Source: Spiroplasma tabanidicola (GTDB lineage Bacteria > Bacillota_I > Bacilli_A > Mycoplasmatales > Mycoplasmataceae). Taken from it: a stretch of DNA of 64,000 bases. Of the stretch, positions 34,803 through 47,668 are shown in pieces (positions within the stretch are counted from its first letter, which is position 1; every line of letters begins with the position of its first letter). The stretch lies in contig NZ_CP046276.1 in the NCBI RefSeq assembly GCF_009730595.1, forward strand, positions 496,001-560,000, given 5' to 3'. The position numbers and the translations under genes were made by a program. Under the pieces are notes generated by a model that saw only the letters and a list, made by a program, of their open reading frames with translations, was not told the origin of the DNA and did no database searches.

Positions 34803-35513
34803 ATGTTTAGTTTTTTTGTAGAAAAAAAATCAAATAACAACTTTGTAATTGAAGATAAAGATTTTCACCACATAGTAAATGTAGTGAAGTTAAAAATAGG
34901 AGAAGAAATATTTTGTATCAATAATCAAATTAAGTATTTGTGCGAAATCAAGGAAATACAAAAAGATTACTTAATAGCAACTATTAAAAAAGAAGTATTA
35001 TTAGATCAAAATAATGTTCAAGTAAATCTAATAGTTGGAATAATTAGAGAGCAAAAATGAGATTATGTTTTACAAAAAGCAACAGAACTTGGGGTTACAA
35101 ATATTATTCCTGTTCAATTTAAAAGAAATGTTGTATTAATAGATGATAAAAAAGTTGAAACAAAAATTAAAAGATGACAAGAAATTTGTATTAGTGCTGC
35201 AAAACAATCAAAAAGAACAACAGTTCCAAATGTTCAATCAGTTATAAAAGATATAAATGATTTAAAAAATATTAAAGCAGATTTAAATTTAATAGCTTAT
35301 GAAGATAACAAAATAAATAGTTTAAAAAATTATTTACAGAATAATTTTAATACGATAAATATAGTTGTAGGACCAGAGGGTGGATTTGAAAAAAAAGAAG
35401 TAGATTTTTTTATCCAAAATGGATATAGTGAAGTTAGTTTAGGAAGCAATATTTTAAGAACAGAAACTGCATGTTTGTACTTACTTAGTGCTATTTTTTA
35501 TGAAACAAACTAG
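34803..35513 (+). CDS. rsmE: 16S rRNA m3U1498 methyltransferase
   Basis: This 236-residue SPOUT-class protein is the RsmE length. Markers are FHHIVNVVKLKIGE (PUA-like N-domain), QKATELGVTNIIPV, KRWQEICISAAKQSKR, the knot motif IVVGPEGGF, and the C-terminal LGSNILRTETACLYLLS. It methylates U1498 of 16S rRNA using S-adenosylmethionine. A GAGGG ribosome site precedes the ATG. The unknown gene downstream has its own promoter. Confidence 0.94.
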
Positions 35514-35526
35514 TTTTGTTAAATGA

Positions 35527-35532
35527 TATAAT
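35527..35532 (+). promoter_or_regulatory. Extended -10 promoter of the unknown gene pair
   Basis: TGATATAAT lies 25 bases before the ATG at 35557, and an AAGGGGG ribosome site sits between. The two following genes are therefore an independent operon. Confidence 0.5.
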
Positions 35533-35556
35533 TAATACATAAAAAGGGGGCTAAAT

Positions 35557-36759
35557 ATGTTTCAAAAAAATGATTCTAAAATACTGACTAGCGATGTTAA
35601 ATTAATTAACGAACAATTAAAAGCAGTTGAATTAGATAAAAATTTAAAAATAACAATAGATAAAAACATTTTTTTTATAAAAACATTTTTAAAAAAACTT
35701 GTAGATATAAAAAAAATAGGAAGCTATGCAATTGAAAATATTTATAATTTTGATGAACCCCCAATTATAGATTTATTAGCATTAAAATATGTAAATAAAG
35801 AAATGTACAACACTTACTTTAAAGAAACTGAAACAAAAGATCATTTTGATGATTGTTGAGTTTGTGAATTAAATGAAGATATTTTAGTTAGTTTAAGAAA
35901 AAAATTTAAAATAGAAAAAAACATTCAAATAGAATGAAATACAAAAAAATATTTTTATGGACCTGACATAAGAAAAGATTTTTTTATACATAATGACTCT
36001 ATTAAAATGGACTACTATGAAAAAGAAAAAATAATATTTACGATTATGATAAGAACTGGGATTATTCATAATGAATATCCTGTAATATTATGTATGAAAA
36101 ACATGTATTTTAAATCAAATGCAATAGAGTATGTAAAAACGTTTAAAACTTTAAATAAATTAACAATTAGAAAATTAGAAATATTATTTTTTTATATAAG
36201 ATTAAATTTTAGAAATAAGTTTGATGCTCAACAAAGATTAATGATGAGAATTTTAGTTATGAGTGATTTACAAACACAGCTGTTTAGAAATGTTTTTTTT
36301 AAAAAGTGAATAACAACAGTTTTTTATTTTTTATTTACAAATGCAAAAGTAGTGGATAATCTTTTTGAAACTAATAAAATATATTATAGAAAACATAAAA
36401 AATTTGTTCAGTTATATTCTTCTTTTAAACTAAAGAACTTAAAATGAGTATTTCATAATACTTATTTAAGTACAAAAGATTTTTTAGATAAGTATTTGTA
36501 TGAAGTGGAAGACTGAATAAATGATAAAACTTATATTAAAAAACCACTACACTTTTGATATGATTCAAATCCTTATATTCAAAATTCAAATTACTCATCT
36601 AGTTTCACAATGAAAAAAGATAAAAAAATTTATGATAATTTAGAATTAAAGTTTTATTCAAAAGAAGTTTATCCAAGTGATAAGAATATAGGAATTTTTT
36701 TAGTATGATTAAAGTTTTATGAGTTTGAAATTTTACCAATCAGAGAAGAGGAAAACTAA
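35557..36759 (+). CDS. Unknown protein, first gene of a coupled pair
   Basis: This 400-residue soluble protein has no signal or membrane helix. Near residues 50-90 the segment DIKKIGSYAIENIYNFDEPPIIDLLALKY parallels a segment of the next protein (quoted parts: KKIGSYAIENIYNF and PPIIDLLALKY). The G-S-Y ... D-L-hydrophobic order recalls the GS/DxD strand-loop of polymerase-beta-type nucleotidyltransferases. The first carboxylate seems to be missing, so this is a weak resemblance. The C-terminal half is rich in Phe, Tyr, Lys and Trp. Its stop overlaps the next ATG (TAATG), indicating translational coupling. Confidence 0.75.
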
Positions 36760-38093
36760 TGGCTAAACCTAATTTAATAAAGCAGTTTAATACAGCTATT
36801 AATCAAAACATTATTTTGGATAAAGATTTAAATGCTGTTATTAAAGTTTCTTTTTTTGAGTTTAAAAAAATATTTAACAATATATTTTTAGATATAAAAA
36901 AATTAGGAGATTTTAAATATAAAAGTTTTTTTAGCAACTCAAGAAGCATAAATTTAGATCTTGCAATAATAAAATATTTTCCTAAAAATGATTTAAAATT
37001 TACTCAACTCAATGAAACTATTTTAAAAACATTAGAAAAGTTACCAATAAAATATGTAATTAAAAAAAATCAAAACTATATAGCTATTGAAGAAAAATTT
37101 AAAGGTTATAATATAACCTATAGACTTATAACCTTAATAAGAAAAAAACGAGAAGATAAAAAAATAGATTATGTAAATAGGAATGGTTTAGTGCAAGAAG
37201 ATTTGGCTATAAAAGTTACAAATGCTTTTTGTATAGCTAATAAAATTAGTAATGGAACACTATTTAATATTAAAAAACTTGTTAATTACATTTTAAAAAA
37301 TCAATTTGAATATACTTATAATTTAGATTACTTATTATTGACATGATTTAACGAATATATTGCAAGAAGTTTAAATAGTTTTATTAATAAAAAATTTAAT
37401 AAAAGAAATAAAGAAATGGATATTGAAAATTTTAAAAAAATCAAATCATTAAAAATTTGATTTAAAGAACATATTGATGTAAATAATTTGTATTATTATA
37501 TTTTTACAAAAATAGAAAACATTAATAGTTATTTTTATAATGAATTAGAATTTGAAAATATTGAAATTTTTACAGATATTTCTAGATATTCATTAAATAC
37601 AAACTCTACTTTTAATAATCCAATGTCATTTTTTTCTGAAATAAAAATATTTGATTTAAAAAATCATAAAGATCTTGTATTTATACAAAATAATTTAGGA
37701 TTAGACTATGGAATTTCTAAAATTGCTTATGATAAAGCAAGAAATGAAGAAAAAAGATATTTTGTCTCTCCATTTATAGTATCTGGTTTATCTAATTTTG
37801 CTATGTTTCAAAAATGATTTACATTGTTAAGCTCAAAATTATATGCAAAATTATCTCAAGAATTAAAAGAAGAAATAAAATCAATGAAACAAAGAGAAGC
37901 TATGGAAGAACTAAATATTATTGCACATAATTGATTATCTAGTTATTATAAAAAATTAAAATATTTAGTACCTTACTTTGATAAAAAATATCCTTTAGCA
38001 TACGAAAGTGATATAAAAACTTTGATGAGATTAATTGTTACAATGGTTGATAAAACAAAAGAAAAAGATTGAATTATGGAAAATGATAATTAA
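36759..38093 (+). CDS. Unknown protein, second gene of a coupled pair
   Basis: This 444-residue soluble protein starts one base inside the previous stop. Residues about 25-75 (IFLDIKKLGDFKYKSFFSN then RSINLDLAIIKYF) line up with the first protein. The pair is therefore probably an ancient duplication or shares an N-terminal domain. SRSINLDLAII could be a degenerate nucleotidyltransferase GS...DxD site, followed by a strand NYIAIEEKFKGYNITYRL. The C-terminal 100 residues are a charged helix region (QELKEEIKSMKQREAMEEL). No family recognised; a strong terminator closes the operon. Confidence 0.75.
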
Positions 38094-38128
38094 AAAAAAT
38101 TAATCACATTAATGTGATTAATTTTTTT
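38093..38128. terminator. Bidirectional terminator
   Basis: A perfect palindrome of 36 bases (A-run, ATTAATCACATT and complement, T-run) separates the rightward unknown pair from the leftward ABC exporter. It reaches into the exporter's stop codon. Confidence 0.85.
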
Positions 38129-40073
38129 ATGTTGATAATTCGTATAAAACTTTAAAGATACCATCTTCTTTAATTAACTTTTCATAATTTCCGATTTGAA
38201 CTATTCCTTTATTTGCCTCCATAACAAATATTTTATCAAAGTTTTTTATTGTACTTAATCTATGAGCAATAGAAATTGTTGTTCTACCAACCATTAGTTT
38301 TTCTAATTCAGATTGAATTTCTTTTTCGACTTTTGTATCTAATGCACTTGTTGCTTCATCTAAAATTAATATTTCTGGATTTTTTAAAATTAATCTTGCT
38401 ATTACTAATCTTTGTTTTTGTCCTCCAGAAAGTTGAGCACCTCTTTCAAATAAAACAGTATCATATTGATCTTCTCAACTCATTATTAAATCATGTAATA
38501 AGGCTTTTTTTGCAGCTTCATATACTTGTTCTGGTTCTACATTTTCTATTCCATATTTAATGTTATCAAATATTGTTCCACTTAAAATTTGTGGTTCTTG
38601 ATCTACATATCCAATTTTGTCTAATCATGATTTTAAATTTATATCTTTTAAATTAAATGCATCATTTATAATTATATTTCCATTAGTTGTGTCATAAAAT
38701 CTTAAAAATAATTTTGCTATTGTTGATTTTCCACTTCCAGTAGGCCCAACAAATGCATAACTTTTTCCTTTTTCAAAAGTTATATTTATATTTTTAAAAA
38801 CCATTTTATCATCATTATTATAACTAAAGTCAACATTATCAAATTTAATTGTTTTAACTTTTTGATCAAATATTGTTTTTTTATGTTTATCTATTTTTAT
38901 TTTGTAGTTGAATAAATTATATAAATTCTTTGCTCCATATTTTGCAGCTGGAACTTGTGATAAAACAAATCTTAAATCTAAAAGAGGCATAGTCATAACA
39001 ATAACTCCTGTTGTAAAAGTTGTTATTATACTAATTAATGTTTGAGAGTTTTCATAATACAAAATAACTCCAAACATAACACTTGCCATTGAAAAACTAC
39101 CAACTCCTCCAATGATAAGTCCTGCTGGAATTTCAGAAAGTAATAATTTCAATTTATTTTTTTTATCAACTTGTTTTGCAACTTTTTCAAAATCATTTTT
39201 TTCTTGATCAAAAGTACCACTTGATTTAATTAATCTTATACTATAAATTTTTTCACTCATATCATTCTCATAATCTTTTGTAAGTTTACTTATTTTTTTT
39301 GTAGCAGATACAGATAAGATTGAAAATAAAAATACACCAAACATACAAACAGTAAGTAATCCAAAAACACATAAAGTAAGTTTTCAATCAACTATAAACA
39401 TGATAATAGAAGATATTAAAATAACTAATCCTGTTCTTACCAAACTAACTGGCGCTTCTTTTATGTATTGGCCTAAAATACTTGTGTCTTTTACTAATGT
39501 AGAAATAAGTTCGCCGGTTTTATTTTCATTGAAATATTGTAAATCTTGATCTATATAATAATTTATTAACTCATTTTTTAGTTTAGTTTCATAACTTCTT
39601 GATATAACTCCACTAATTAAATAAATAATATAAGATATAAAAACAATAATTAAAATATTTGTTACCATAATAACTAAAAAATCATAAACATTTAATTTAA
39701 AACCAAATAATGTGATAAATAAGGTTTTTCCATCATAATTTACAAAATCATAAAATAGTTTGTTTATAATTTTTTGAATAAAATCAGGACTACCGTATTG
39801 ATCTAAAATCATATCTATTTGTTTTGGATCAATATTAAAACTGCTTAATAGATCATAAAGTGATTCTCGGTTATTTGCAGCACCAATTATTGATTTAGAA
39901 ACTAACAATGCAGTTATATACTGAACAATTTTAATATTAATTGCTGCTAATATTGCTGTTAATGCAATCAAAACTATCATAAAAAATGTTAAAAACATTC
40001 TATTTTTTAATGCTCTTCAAATGTGAATATTAATTCCATCATCAAACTTTAGTTTAAAAAATGTTAGTTTCAT
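38127..40073 (-). CDS. ABC exporter, fused membrane and ATPase domains
   Basis: This 648-residue protein has an ABCB/MdlB-like layout. The N-terminal half has six hydrophobic segments (residues about 25-370) and an unusually long loop before helix 3. The ATPase half has Walker A GPTGSGKST at about residue 441, signature QLSGGQKQR at about 547, Walker B ILILDEATSALD at about 570 and switch IAHRLST at about 603. It probably works as a homodimer or with a partner elsewhere to export a drug, lipid or peptide. An AGGAGA ribosome site precedes the ATG. A MarR regulator is transcribed divergently 107 bases away, suggesting control by it. Confidence 0.9.
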
Positions 40074-40180
40074 ATTTTCTCCTTTTTATTTATTTATGCT
40101 AATATTAAAAAGAATTACATTTCATATAAATATAATTGTTTCATTTAAAACAAGTTTAGCACCAGAAGGGAGTAAAGTCA

Positions 40181-40627
40181 ATGAAAAGAGATTATAAGTT
40201 TAATGAGTTTTCAAATTTAATTAAAGGATTTATTGTTGTGACAATTCTTTCGAGGAATTTAGAAGTATTTATGGAAAAAGAATTTAAAGAATTATATAAA
40301 AATGCTTATATTCATTTAATGTTTATAAAACACGTTGAAGGAATAAGTCAAATGGAATTAAGTTTATTAACTGGTACTAACAAATCAACTTTAGTGAGAA
40401 ATTTAGCAGATTTAATTTCAAAAGATTATGTTATTAAAAAAACATCATCAAGAGCTAATGAAAATGAATTATATTTAACAGAGAAGGGTTTAAAAACTGT
40501 AGAAGTTATTCAAAATTGAATTCAAGATAGGGAATTAGAAATAGAAAATGAAACAAAAAATTTTGATAATATGAAAGAAAATGTCTCTTCATACATGTTA
40601 AAAGTTATCGATCTTTATTCAAAATAA
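40181..40627 (+). CDS. MarR-family transcriptional regulator
   Basis: This 148-residue protein has a winged-helix core: helix-turn-helix GISQMELSLLTGTNKSTLVRNLADLISKDYV, in fragments GISQMELSLLTG and NKSTLVRNL. The wing KKTSSRANENELYLTEKG follows. Flanking helices supply the dimer interface. It sits divergently to the ABC exporter with a shared upstream region of 107 bases, the standard arrangement of a MarR repressor and its efflux target. The effector is unknown. Confidence 0.88.
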
Positions 40628-40637
40628 TAATATTTTT

Positions 40638-40670
40638 AAAAATAACTTATAACTATGAGTTATTTTTTTT
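40638..40670 (+). terminator. Terminator after the MarR gene
   Basis: The stem AAAAATAACT/AGTTATTTTT with a 10-base loop is followed by further T residues. Confidence 0.7.
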
Positions 40671-40710
40671 ATTTTACTCTTATATAATTTTTTTTAGAAA
40701 GGGATGAAGT

Positions 40711-42456
40711 ATGAAAAAAATTAATTGAGACGAATATGCCACTGAAGTTATAAAAAATGTTGGTGGAAAAGAAAATATTAAAGAAATATTTAACTGTGCT
40801 ACAAGATGTAGATTTTATTTAAACGATGATTCTAAGATAAATGTAGCAAACCTTAAACAAATTGAAATTGTTAAAGGATATAATTTAGCAGAAACAGAGC
40901 ATCAATTAATAATTGGAGCTGGAGTGGTTGATAAACTTGTAAGAGCAATTAATAATCAACTAAATAAAAATGGTGAAAGTGGTAATTTTGAATCTAAACC
41001 AAAAGTTAAACTATGAAATAAAAAATTATCTTTCAAACAAAACACATTACAGATTACAAAAAGGGGAATGAACTCATTTGCTGCAATATTTGTACCGTTA
41101 GTTCCTGTCTTTATTGCAGGAGGGATGAGTTTAGCGCTTGTATCATTAGTTAATCAGATCTCAAAAAACACCGGTTTTGCAAAAATATTAGACATAATTG
41201 GGGGAGGTATTTTAGGTAGTTTACCAGCATTTGTTGGATATACAGCTGCGAAAAAATGAGGAGGAAATCCTTATTTGGGAATGGCTATGGGACTTGTTTT
41301 GATAGCACCAGCTTTAATGAACTCATATGCAAATAACAAACCTGTTATGATTGGTGCAGATATTAATGCAAGTAGTGAATGAATTGAAGCATCAGTTAAT
41401 GAAGCATTTGAAAAATGAAAAACTGAACAGTTAGCTGCAGGAATTTCTGCTGAAAGCTTATCACAACTATCTGCAAATGAAGTAGTTGGAGTTTATCAAA
41501 CTATATTTTCAGGATTTTTTAAAATTAAATTAATTGGTTATCAAGCACAAATTGTACCAATTTTATTAGTATTAGCATTATCAGTTAACTTAGAAAAATT
41601 AATGAGAAAATATATTCCAGACATTGTTGGAATTATTATTGTTCCACTTGGGGTTGTAATAATTTCATCATGATTAGCATTTTGAGCAATCGGTCCATTA
41701 GGGCAAATTATTGGAAAAGGAATAGCTATTGCATTGACCGCTATTTTCAAATACACTAACTATACAGGTATAGGATTTGGTGGAATGCTATTTGCAGGAT
41801 TATATCCATTAATTGTTATTACTGGTTTACACCAAGGATTTTTACCAATTGAAACACAATTATTAATGGATACAAACTTAACATATGGTCACTCATTTTC
41901 ATTTATTACACCAGTTGCTTGTGTATCAAATATTGCGCAAGGATCTGCTGTATTAGTTGCAGCAATATTAATAAAAGATAAAAAAGAAAAATCTAAAGCA
42001 ATTTCAGGAGCATTTGGAGCTAACCTAGGAATTACTGAACCTGCTATGTTTGGGATAAACTTACAGATTAAACCATTACTAGTGGGTGCCATGATTGGTT
42101 CTGCTGTCGGAGGATATTGATTAGGTATGACTCATACAGTAGCAAACTCCTTAGGAAGCGCTTCATGAGTTGGACTAGTTCAATTTGATTGATCTGCACA
42201 ATATGCGCAAAATTATTTTGAAGCAAATAAAATACATGCTGCATTTACATCATGGCCACCAGGAGCAAATGTTGTAATCGCAATGGTATTGTCAATGGGA
42301 GTCTCATTTACATCTGCATTCTTCTTAATGAAAACTAGATGAGGTTTAAGATCATTAAAAGCATATTTAGACTCTATGAATATTAAAAATGATATAAAAG
42401 TTTTAGAAAAAAAAGTAAAAGCTGAAAAACCTAAAAAAGTAAAAGCACAAAATTAA
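40711..42456 (+). CDS. PTS EIIBC component, trehalose/sucrose-glucoside type
   Basis: This 581-residue protein starts with an EIIB domain (residues 1-90) containing the phosphorylation loop IFNCATRCRFYLN with Cys at about 29. It is followed by a ten-helix EIIC domain with FVPLVPVFIAGGM, ITGLHQGFLPIETQLL and LGITEPAMFGIN. The GITEPALFG motif and ITGxHxxFxxIE are typical of the glucose-superfamily glucoside EIIC branch. There is no EIIA domain; it would be supplied in trans. Pairing with the nearby GH13 hydrolase suggests trehalose uptake as trehalose-6-phosphate. The C-terminus is Lys-rich. Confidence 0.85.
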
Positions 42457-42458
42457 TA

Positions 42459-42488
42459 ATAAAAGTCCATTTAATAATGGACTTTTAT
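42459..42488. terminator. Terminator between the PTS gene and the convergent gene
   Basis: ATAAAAGTCCAT pairs with ATGGACTTTTAT around a 6-base loop. It overlaps the stop of the leftward gene at 42485 and can act on both transcripts. Confidence 0.75.
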
Positions 42489-43015
42489 CATTTTTCTTCA
42501 TCAACGACTTTATTTTTTAAAATTTCAGTACGTTTTTTAACATAATCTTTTTCAATTTTTCCTATATCATGATATAAATCACGACTTGCTTTAATTCTTA
42601 ATTTTTTTAATTCTTCGTCACAATATACTCAAGTTAATCATACTATATGGAAGTGACGTAAGTATTTTATTTCTCTTTCATCATACATTTCATAACTTAA
42701 TTCTTGAGCTTCTCGTTGAGCTAAATCGACTCATTTTTGAGCATCAACATTTTGATTATAAGCTTCTTTTGCAAGATCTTTATAACTTAAAGCTTTTTTA
42801 ACTATTATGTCTTCTAGTGATTGTAATGTATTTGCAATTTCAGTAACAATTGCTTGATCAAATTCATCATAAGAGTTAAATTGGTGTTTAGAAAGATAAA
42901 ACATTTTTGTATTTAAATTACTTACAGGGTTTCCACCACTTCCAAGATGCTCTCTTTCAGTAATTATTTTAAATTCTGCTTCAATTTCTTTATAGAAATC
43001 TGATTTAATACGCAT
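42485..43015 (-). CDS. Hypothetical soluble protein
   Basis: This 176-residue protein was read through three TGA Trp codons. It is highly charged and mostly helical, with no signal or membrane segment. Segments include EREHLGSGGNPVSNLNTKMF and REIKYLRHFHIVWLTWVY. No family recognised. It sits in opposite orientation between the PTS and hydrolase genes, so it breaks what would otherwise be a sugar operon. A good AGAGGTG ribosome site supports the ATG. Confidence 0.7.
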
Positions 43016-43284
43016 ATGTTTCCACCTCTTTATTTACCATTAATCTCATATATTATAGCATAAAATTATACACAATTAAATAGATAATACAAGACTTATT
43101 ATTAACTTTTTATATTTTATTATTGATGCTAGATTTACTAATTAATATAATATCACTATATGTATGAAAAAATTTTTAATAAATTAACTTTAAAAATAAA
43201 ACTATTCCGATAAAAAGTGTTTTAAAACTAATTATTTAAGTATTTTTGTATTAATATTCTAGTGTAAATGAAAAGAGGATATGA

Positions 43285-44901
<1,617 letters not shown>

Positions 44902-44913
44902 TAGTAAAAAAAA

Positions 44914-44943
44914 TTAGTGTACAAAATATATTTAGTATACAAA
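44914..44943. repeat. Direct repeat TTAGTRTACAAA, possible operator
   Basis: Two copies (44914-44925 and 44932-44943) differ at one base and are spaced 18 bases start to start. Each contains GTRTAC, a near palindrome that recalls TreR-type operator cores. It lies after the sugar hydrolase and before truB, so its target is unclear. Confidence 0.35.
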
Positions 44944-45023
44944 GCAATGTTGATTTTAATTTAAATATATATTTTTAAATATTCTTATATATTATAAAAT
45001 ATATAAGAATGGAGCATAAAACT

Positions 45024-45935
45024 ATGAATAATGAATCGGGTATTTTTTTAGTTAATAAACCTCTAAACATAACTTCAAATGATTTAATTCAAAAGATAAA
45101 AAAGAAATTTAATATAAAAAAAATTGGTCATGCAGGGACGTTAGATCCAATTGCTACTGGTTTAATGGTTGTTTTAACAAATCAAGCTACTAAAATTTCT
45201 AATTATCTTTTAAAAGCAGATAAAGTGTATGTTGTTGAAATGAAATTATTTCAAAAAACAGATAGTGGTGATATAACTGGAAAAGTAATTGAAACACAAG
45301 AATTTAAAAAAATAGCAAAAAAAGATGTAGAAACATTAGCACAAAAATATAATGGTTATATTTATGATCAATATCCTCCAATTTATTCTGCAATTAAAGT
45401 AAATGGAAAAAAATTATATGAATATGCAAGAAATGATCAAGAAGTAAAAATTGAACCAAGAAAAGTAACGATTAATGAATGTGAAGTTATTGATTTTAAC
45501 CAAAAAAATGCCACTATTAAATTAAAAGTAAATTGTAGTAAAGGTACTTATATTCGTAGTTTTGTTCAAGATTTTGCAAAAGAATTAGATTGTATTTCAA
45601 CTGTTAGTTCTTTAGAAAGAGTTGCTTCTGGTAATTTTAATTTAGATCAAGCAAAAACAATTGAAAAAATTGAAGAAAGTGATTTAATAACAATGTATGA
45701 TGGATTAATTCAAAATAATCATACTTTGATTGAGTATCACAAAAGTAGAGATATAATTCAAGGAAGAGCAATCACATTAACTGGTAGAAGTGATAAAGTC
45801 ATTTTTATAATTGATGATAAAAAAAATGTTATTGCAATCTATAAATGAGTTGCAAAAGATTTATATACATGTCAACGTGGTTTATGAGATGAAGACTTTG
45901 AAGCTAGTTTAACAGAAGCAGAAAGAGATTTTTAA
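45024..45935 (+). CDS. truB: tRNA pseudouridine-55 synthase
   Basis: This 303-residue protein opens GIFLVNKPLNITSNDLIQKI and has the catalytic motif GHAGTLDPIATGLM (Asp in GTLD), then YDQYPPIYSAIKVNGKKLYEYAR and CSKGTYIRSFVQD. The start at 45024 is preferred over ATG 45009 because GGAG lies 9 bases before it and the conserved region begins right after. It isomerises U55 in the T loop of tRNAs. It is coupled to ribF by a one-base gap. In most Firmicutes it follows rbfA, but here it lies 25 kb away. Confidence 0.95.
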
Positions 45936-45936
45936 A

Positions 45937-46689
45937 ATGAAAAAAATTGATGTATATTTGAAAAAAGAAGAAAATTTTGATATCCAAAAAAATAACACTA
46001 TTTGCATTGGATTTTTTGACGGTATTCATCGAGCTCACCAAAAAATAATGCAAAAAACTCAACAAATTGCACAAGAAAATAATGAAATATTTTCAGTAAT
46101 GACTTTTAATCAAAAAGTAAGTGAGTTTTTAGCGGGGCAATTTCATAATTTACAATCAAGAAAAATAAAATATCGTATGTTAGTTGATTTATTTGATCCA
46201 GAATTTTTATTTGAAATTCAAGTAAACGAAAATACTATAGCTGTTTCAAAACAAGATTTTATTGATTATTTAAAAAATAAATTAAATGTAAAGCATTTAG
46301 TTGTCGGAAGTGATTTTACCTTTGGGCACTATAAAGAAGGAAGAGTAGAAGACTTGTATGAAGCATTTGGAAAAGAAAATGTTTTTGTGTTTTCAAGAAT
46401 TGAAAAATATTCTTCAAGTAATTTAAAACAATTATTAGCTGAAGGAAAAATTGAATTATTAAATGAAAAAATGGGATATATTTATAAACTTGATTTAAAA
46501 AAAATCCCAGAAAAAGCAAATGCTTTTAAAATTTCAAAAAGTAAAGCAACTATAAAAGATGGTTTTTATAGAGTAATTTATAATGATGTAGTTTGTAAAG
46601 TTCAATTTGAAAGTAATATAGCTTATTTTCCAGATAACTTTGTAAGTCCAAGTGAAATAAGTATTGAATTAGTTCAAAGAGTTAATTAA
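45937..46689 (+). CDS. ribF: FAD synthetase/riboflavin kinase, reduced C-terminal domain
   Basis: This 250-residue protein carries the adenylyltransferase domain: CIGFFDGIHRAHQKIM (nucleotidyltransferase HxxH; the usual GHQ Gly is Ala here), VVGSDFTFGHYKEG, and SSSNLKQLLAEGKI. The riboflavin kinase half is much shorter than the usual 120 residues and lacks an obvious PxTAN motif. FMN formation by this protein is therefore uncertain, while FAD synthesis is likely. It follows truB by one base and ends in a terminator. Confidence 0.88.
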   Translation: MKKIDVYLKKEENFDIQKNNTICIGFFDGIHRAHQKIMQKTQQIAQENNEIFSVMTFNQKVSEFLAGQFHNLQSRKIKYRMLVDLFDPEFLFEIQVNENTIAVSKQDFIDYLKNKLNVKHLVVGSDFTFGHYKEGRVEDLYEAFGKENVFVFSRIEKYSSSNLKQLLAEGKIELLNEKMGYIYKLDLKKIPEKANAFKISKSKATIKDGFYRVIYNDVVCKVQFESNIAYFPDNFVSPSEISIELVQRVN

Positions 46690-46704
46690 TAAACTCTTTT
46701 TTTT
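46676..46704 (+). terminator. Terminator of truB-ribF
   Basis: The stem AAAGAGTT/AACTCTTT begins inside the ribF stop region and is followed by a run of T residues. Confidence 0.75.
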
Positions 46705-46748
46705 ATTTAAAAGTTATTTTTTTAACAAATATAAAAAATACAAATTGC

Positions 46749-46754
46749 TATAAT
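46749..46754 (+). promoter_or_regulatory. -10 element before the membrane-protein family
   Basis: TATAAT preceded by TTGC lies 25 bases before the ATG at 46779, with AAGGAG between. Paralog 2 has a similar TATAAT at 47642. Confidence 0.45.
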
Positions 46755-46778
46755 ATTTCTATAAAAGGAGATAATTTT

Positions 46779-47573
46779 ATGAATGAGATAAAAATTGAAA
46801 ATCCAACAAGTGAAGGTAAAGAAAGTAAAAAGTTTTTAACTTTATTAAAAGTCAATTGCTTTATTATAAGTCTTATTGGTTTAGGATTATTTATATTTGC
46901 AATTATATACGGAAGAGTATTGATAGGAAATTACAAACGTGAAGAAAATGTTTTAGATCCACAATGATATTATTATGTAATTTTTTTCTTTGGAGTATAT
47001 TATTTTGCATCTCAAATTTCTTTAGCGATTGGAATTGAAAAAATTTTAAAAAGAATAAATTATTCTTTATATCAACGAAAAGTTTTTATATTATGTAATT
47101 TATTAGTAATGGTTTTAACAGTTTTAACATCATCTACATTATATTTATTTTTAAAATATAATAAAGCTCTTGAAAAAGAAGGTTATGATGATAAAGAACA
47201 ATTTGATTATTATGTTAATACAAAAATTAATCCTAGATTTAATATGAAAATCTTAGTTACAACAACTTTTGGTATAACTATATTTTTTTCATTATTCGTT
47301 GGATTTTTAATTTATGCATATTTGAAGAATATTGATTTTATTAGTTGAAATTTTACTACTGTAATAATTGGGTCATATTCATTTATGATTGTTTTTGGAA
47401 GTAGTACAATTTGTGCAAGATTTTTATGTGACACAAATGCATTTTTAAATAGTGATAACAAAATTGATACAAAATGATTTGTTATAAGTTCTATTCCAAT
47501 AATTGGACCAATAACTTTATTGATTTATTATAGTAAGAAGAAAATAGTTAATAAAAGAGATAAAGTAATTTAG
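46779..47573 (+). CDS. Four-helix membrane protein, paralog 1 of a tandem family
   Basis: This 264-residue protein has a hydrophilic N-terminus of about 25 residues and four or five hydrophobic segments. Family landmarks shared by the next three loci are W-YYY after helix 1, YSLYQRKVFILCNLLV, LKYNKALEKEGYDDKEQFDYY and the end motif DNKIDTKWFVISSIPIIGP-LLIYY (fragments: DNKIDTKW, IPIIGPITLLIYY). The function is unknown. It has its own promoter and terminator. Confidence 0.8.
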
Positions 47574-47580
47574 TTTTTTT

Positions 47581-47605
47581 CAGACTTTTAAAGTCTGTTT
47601 TTTTT
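47581..47605 (+). terminator. Terminator after membrane paralog 1
   Basis: CAGACTT pairs with AAGTCTG around TTA, with eight T residues after it. Confidence 0.8.
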
Positions 47606-47668
47606 ATGAATATTATTATTTGATAAATTAAGTATGATTGTTATAATTAAAATTAAAGGTATATATAA

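Noticed and set aside
38276-38560. Rightward open frame rich in Leu
   Set aside because: Antisense to the ATPase domain of the ABC exporter; Leu richness is a by-product of the reversed codons.
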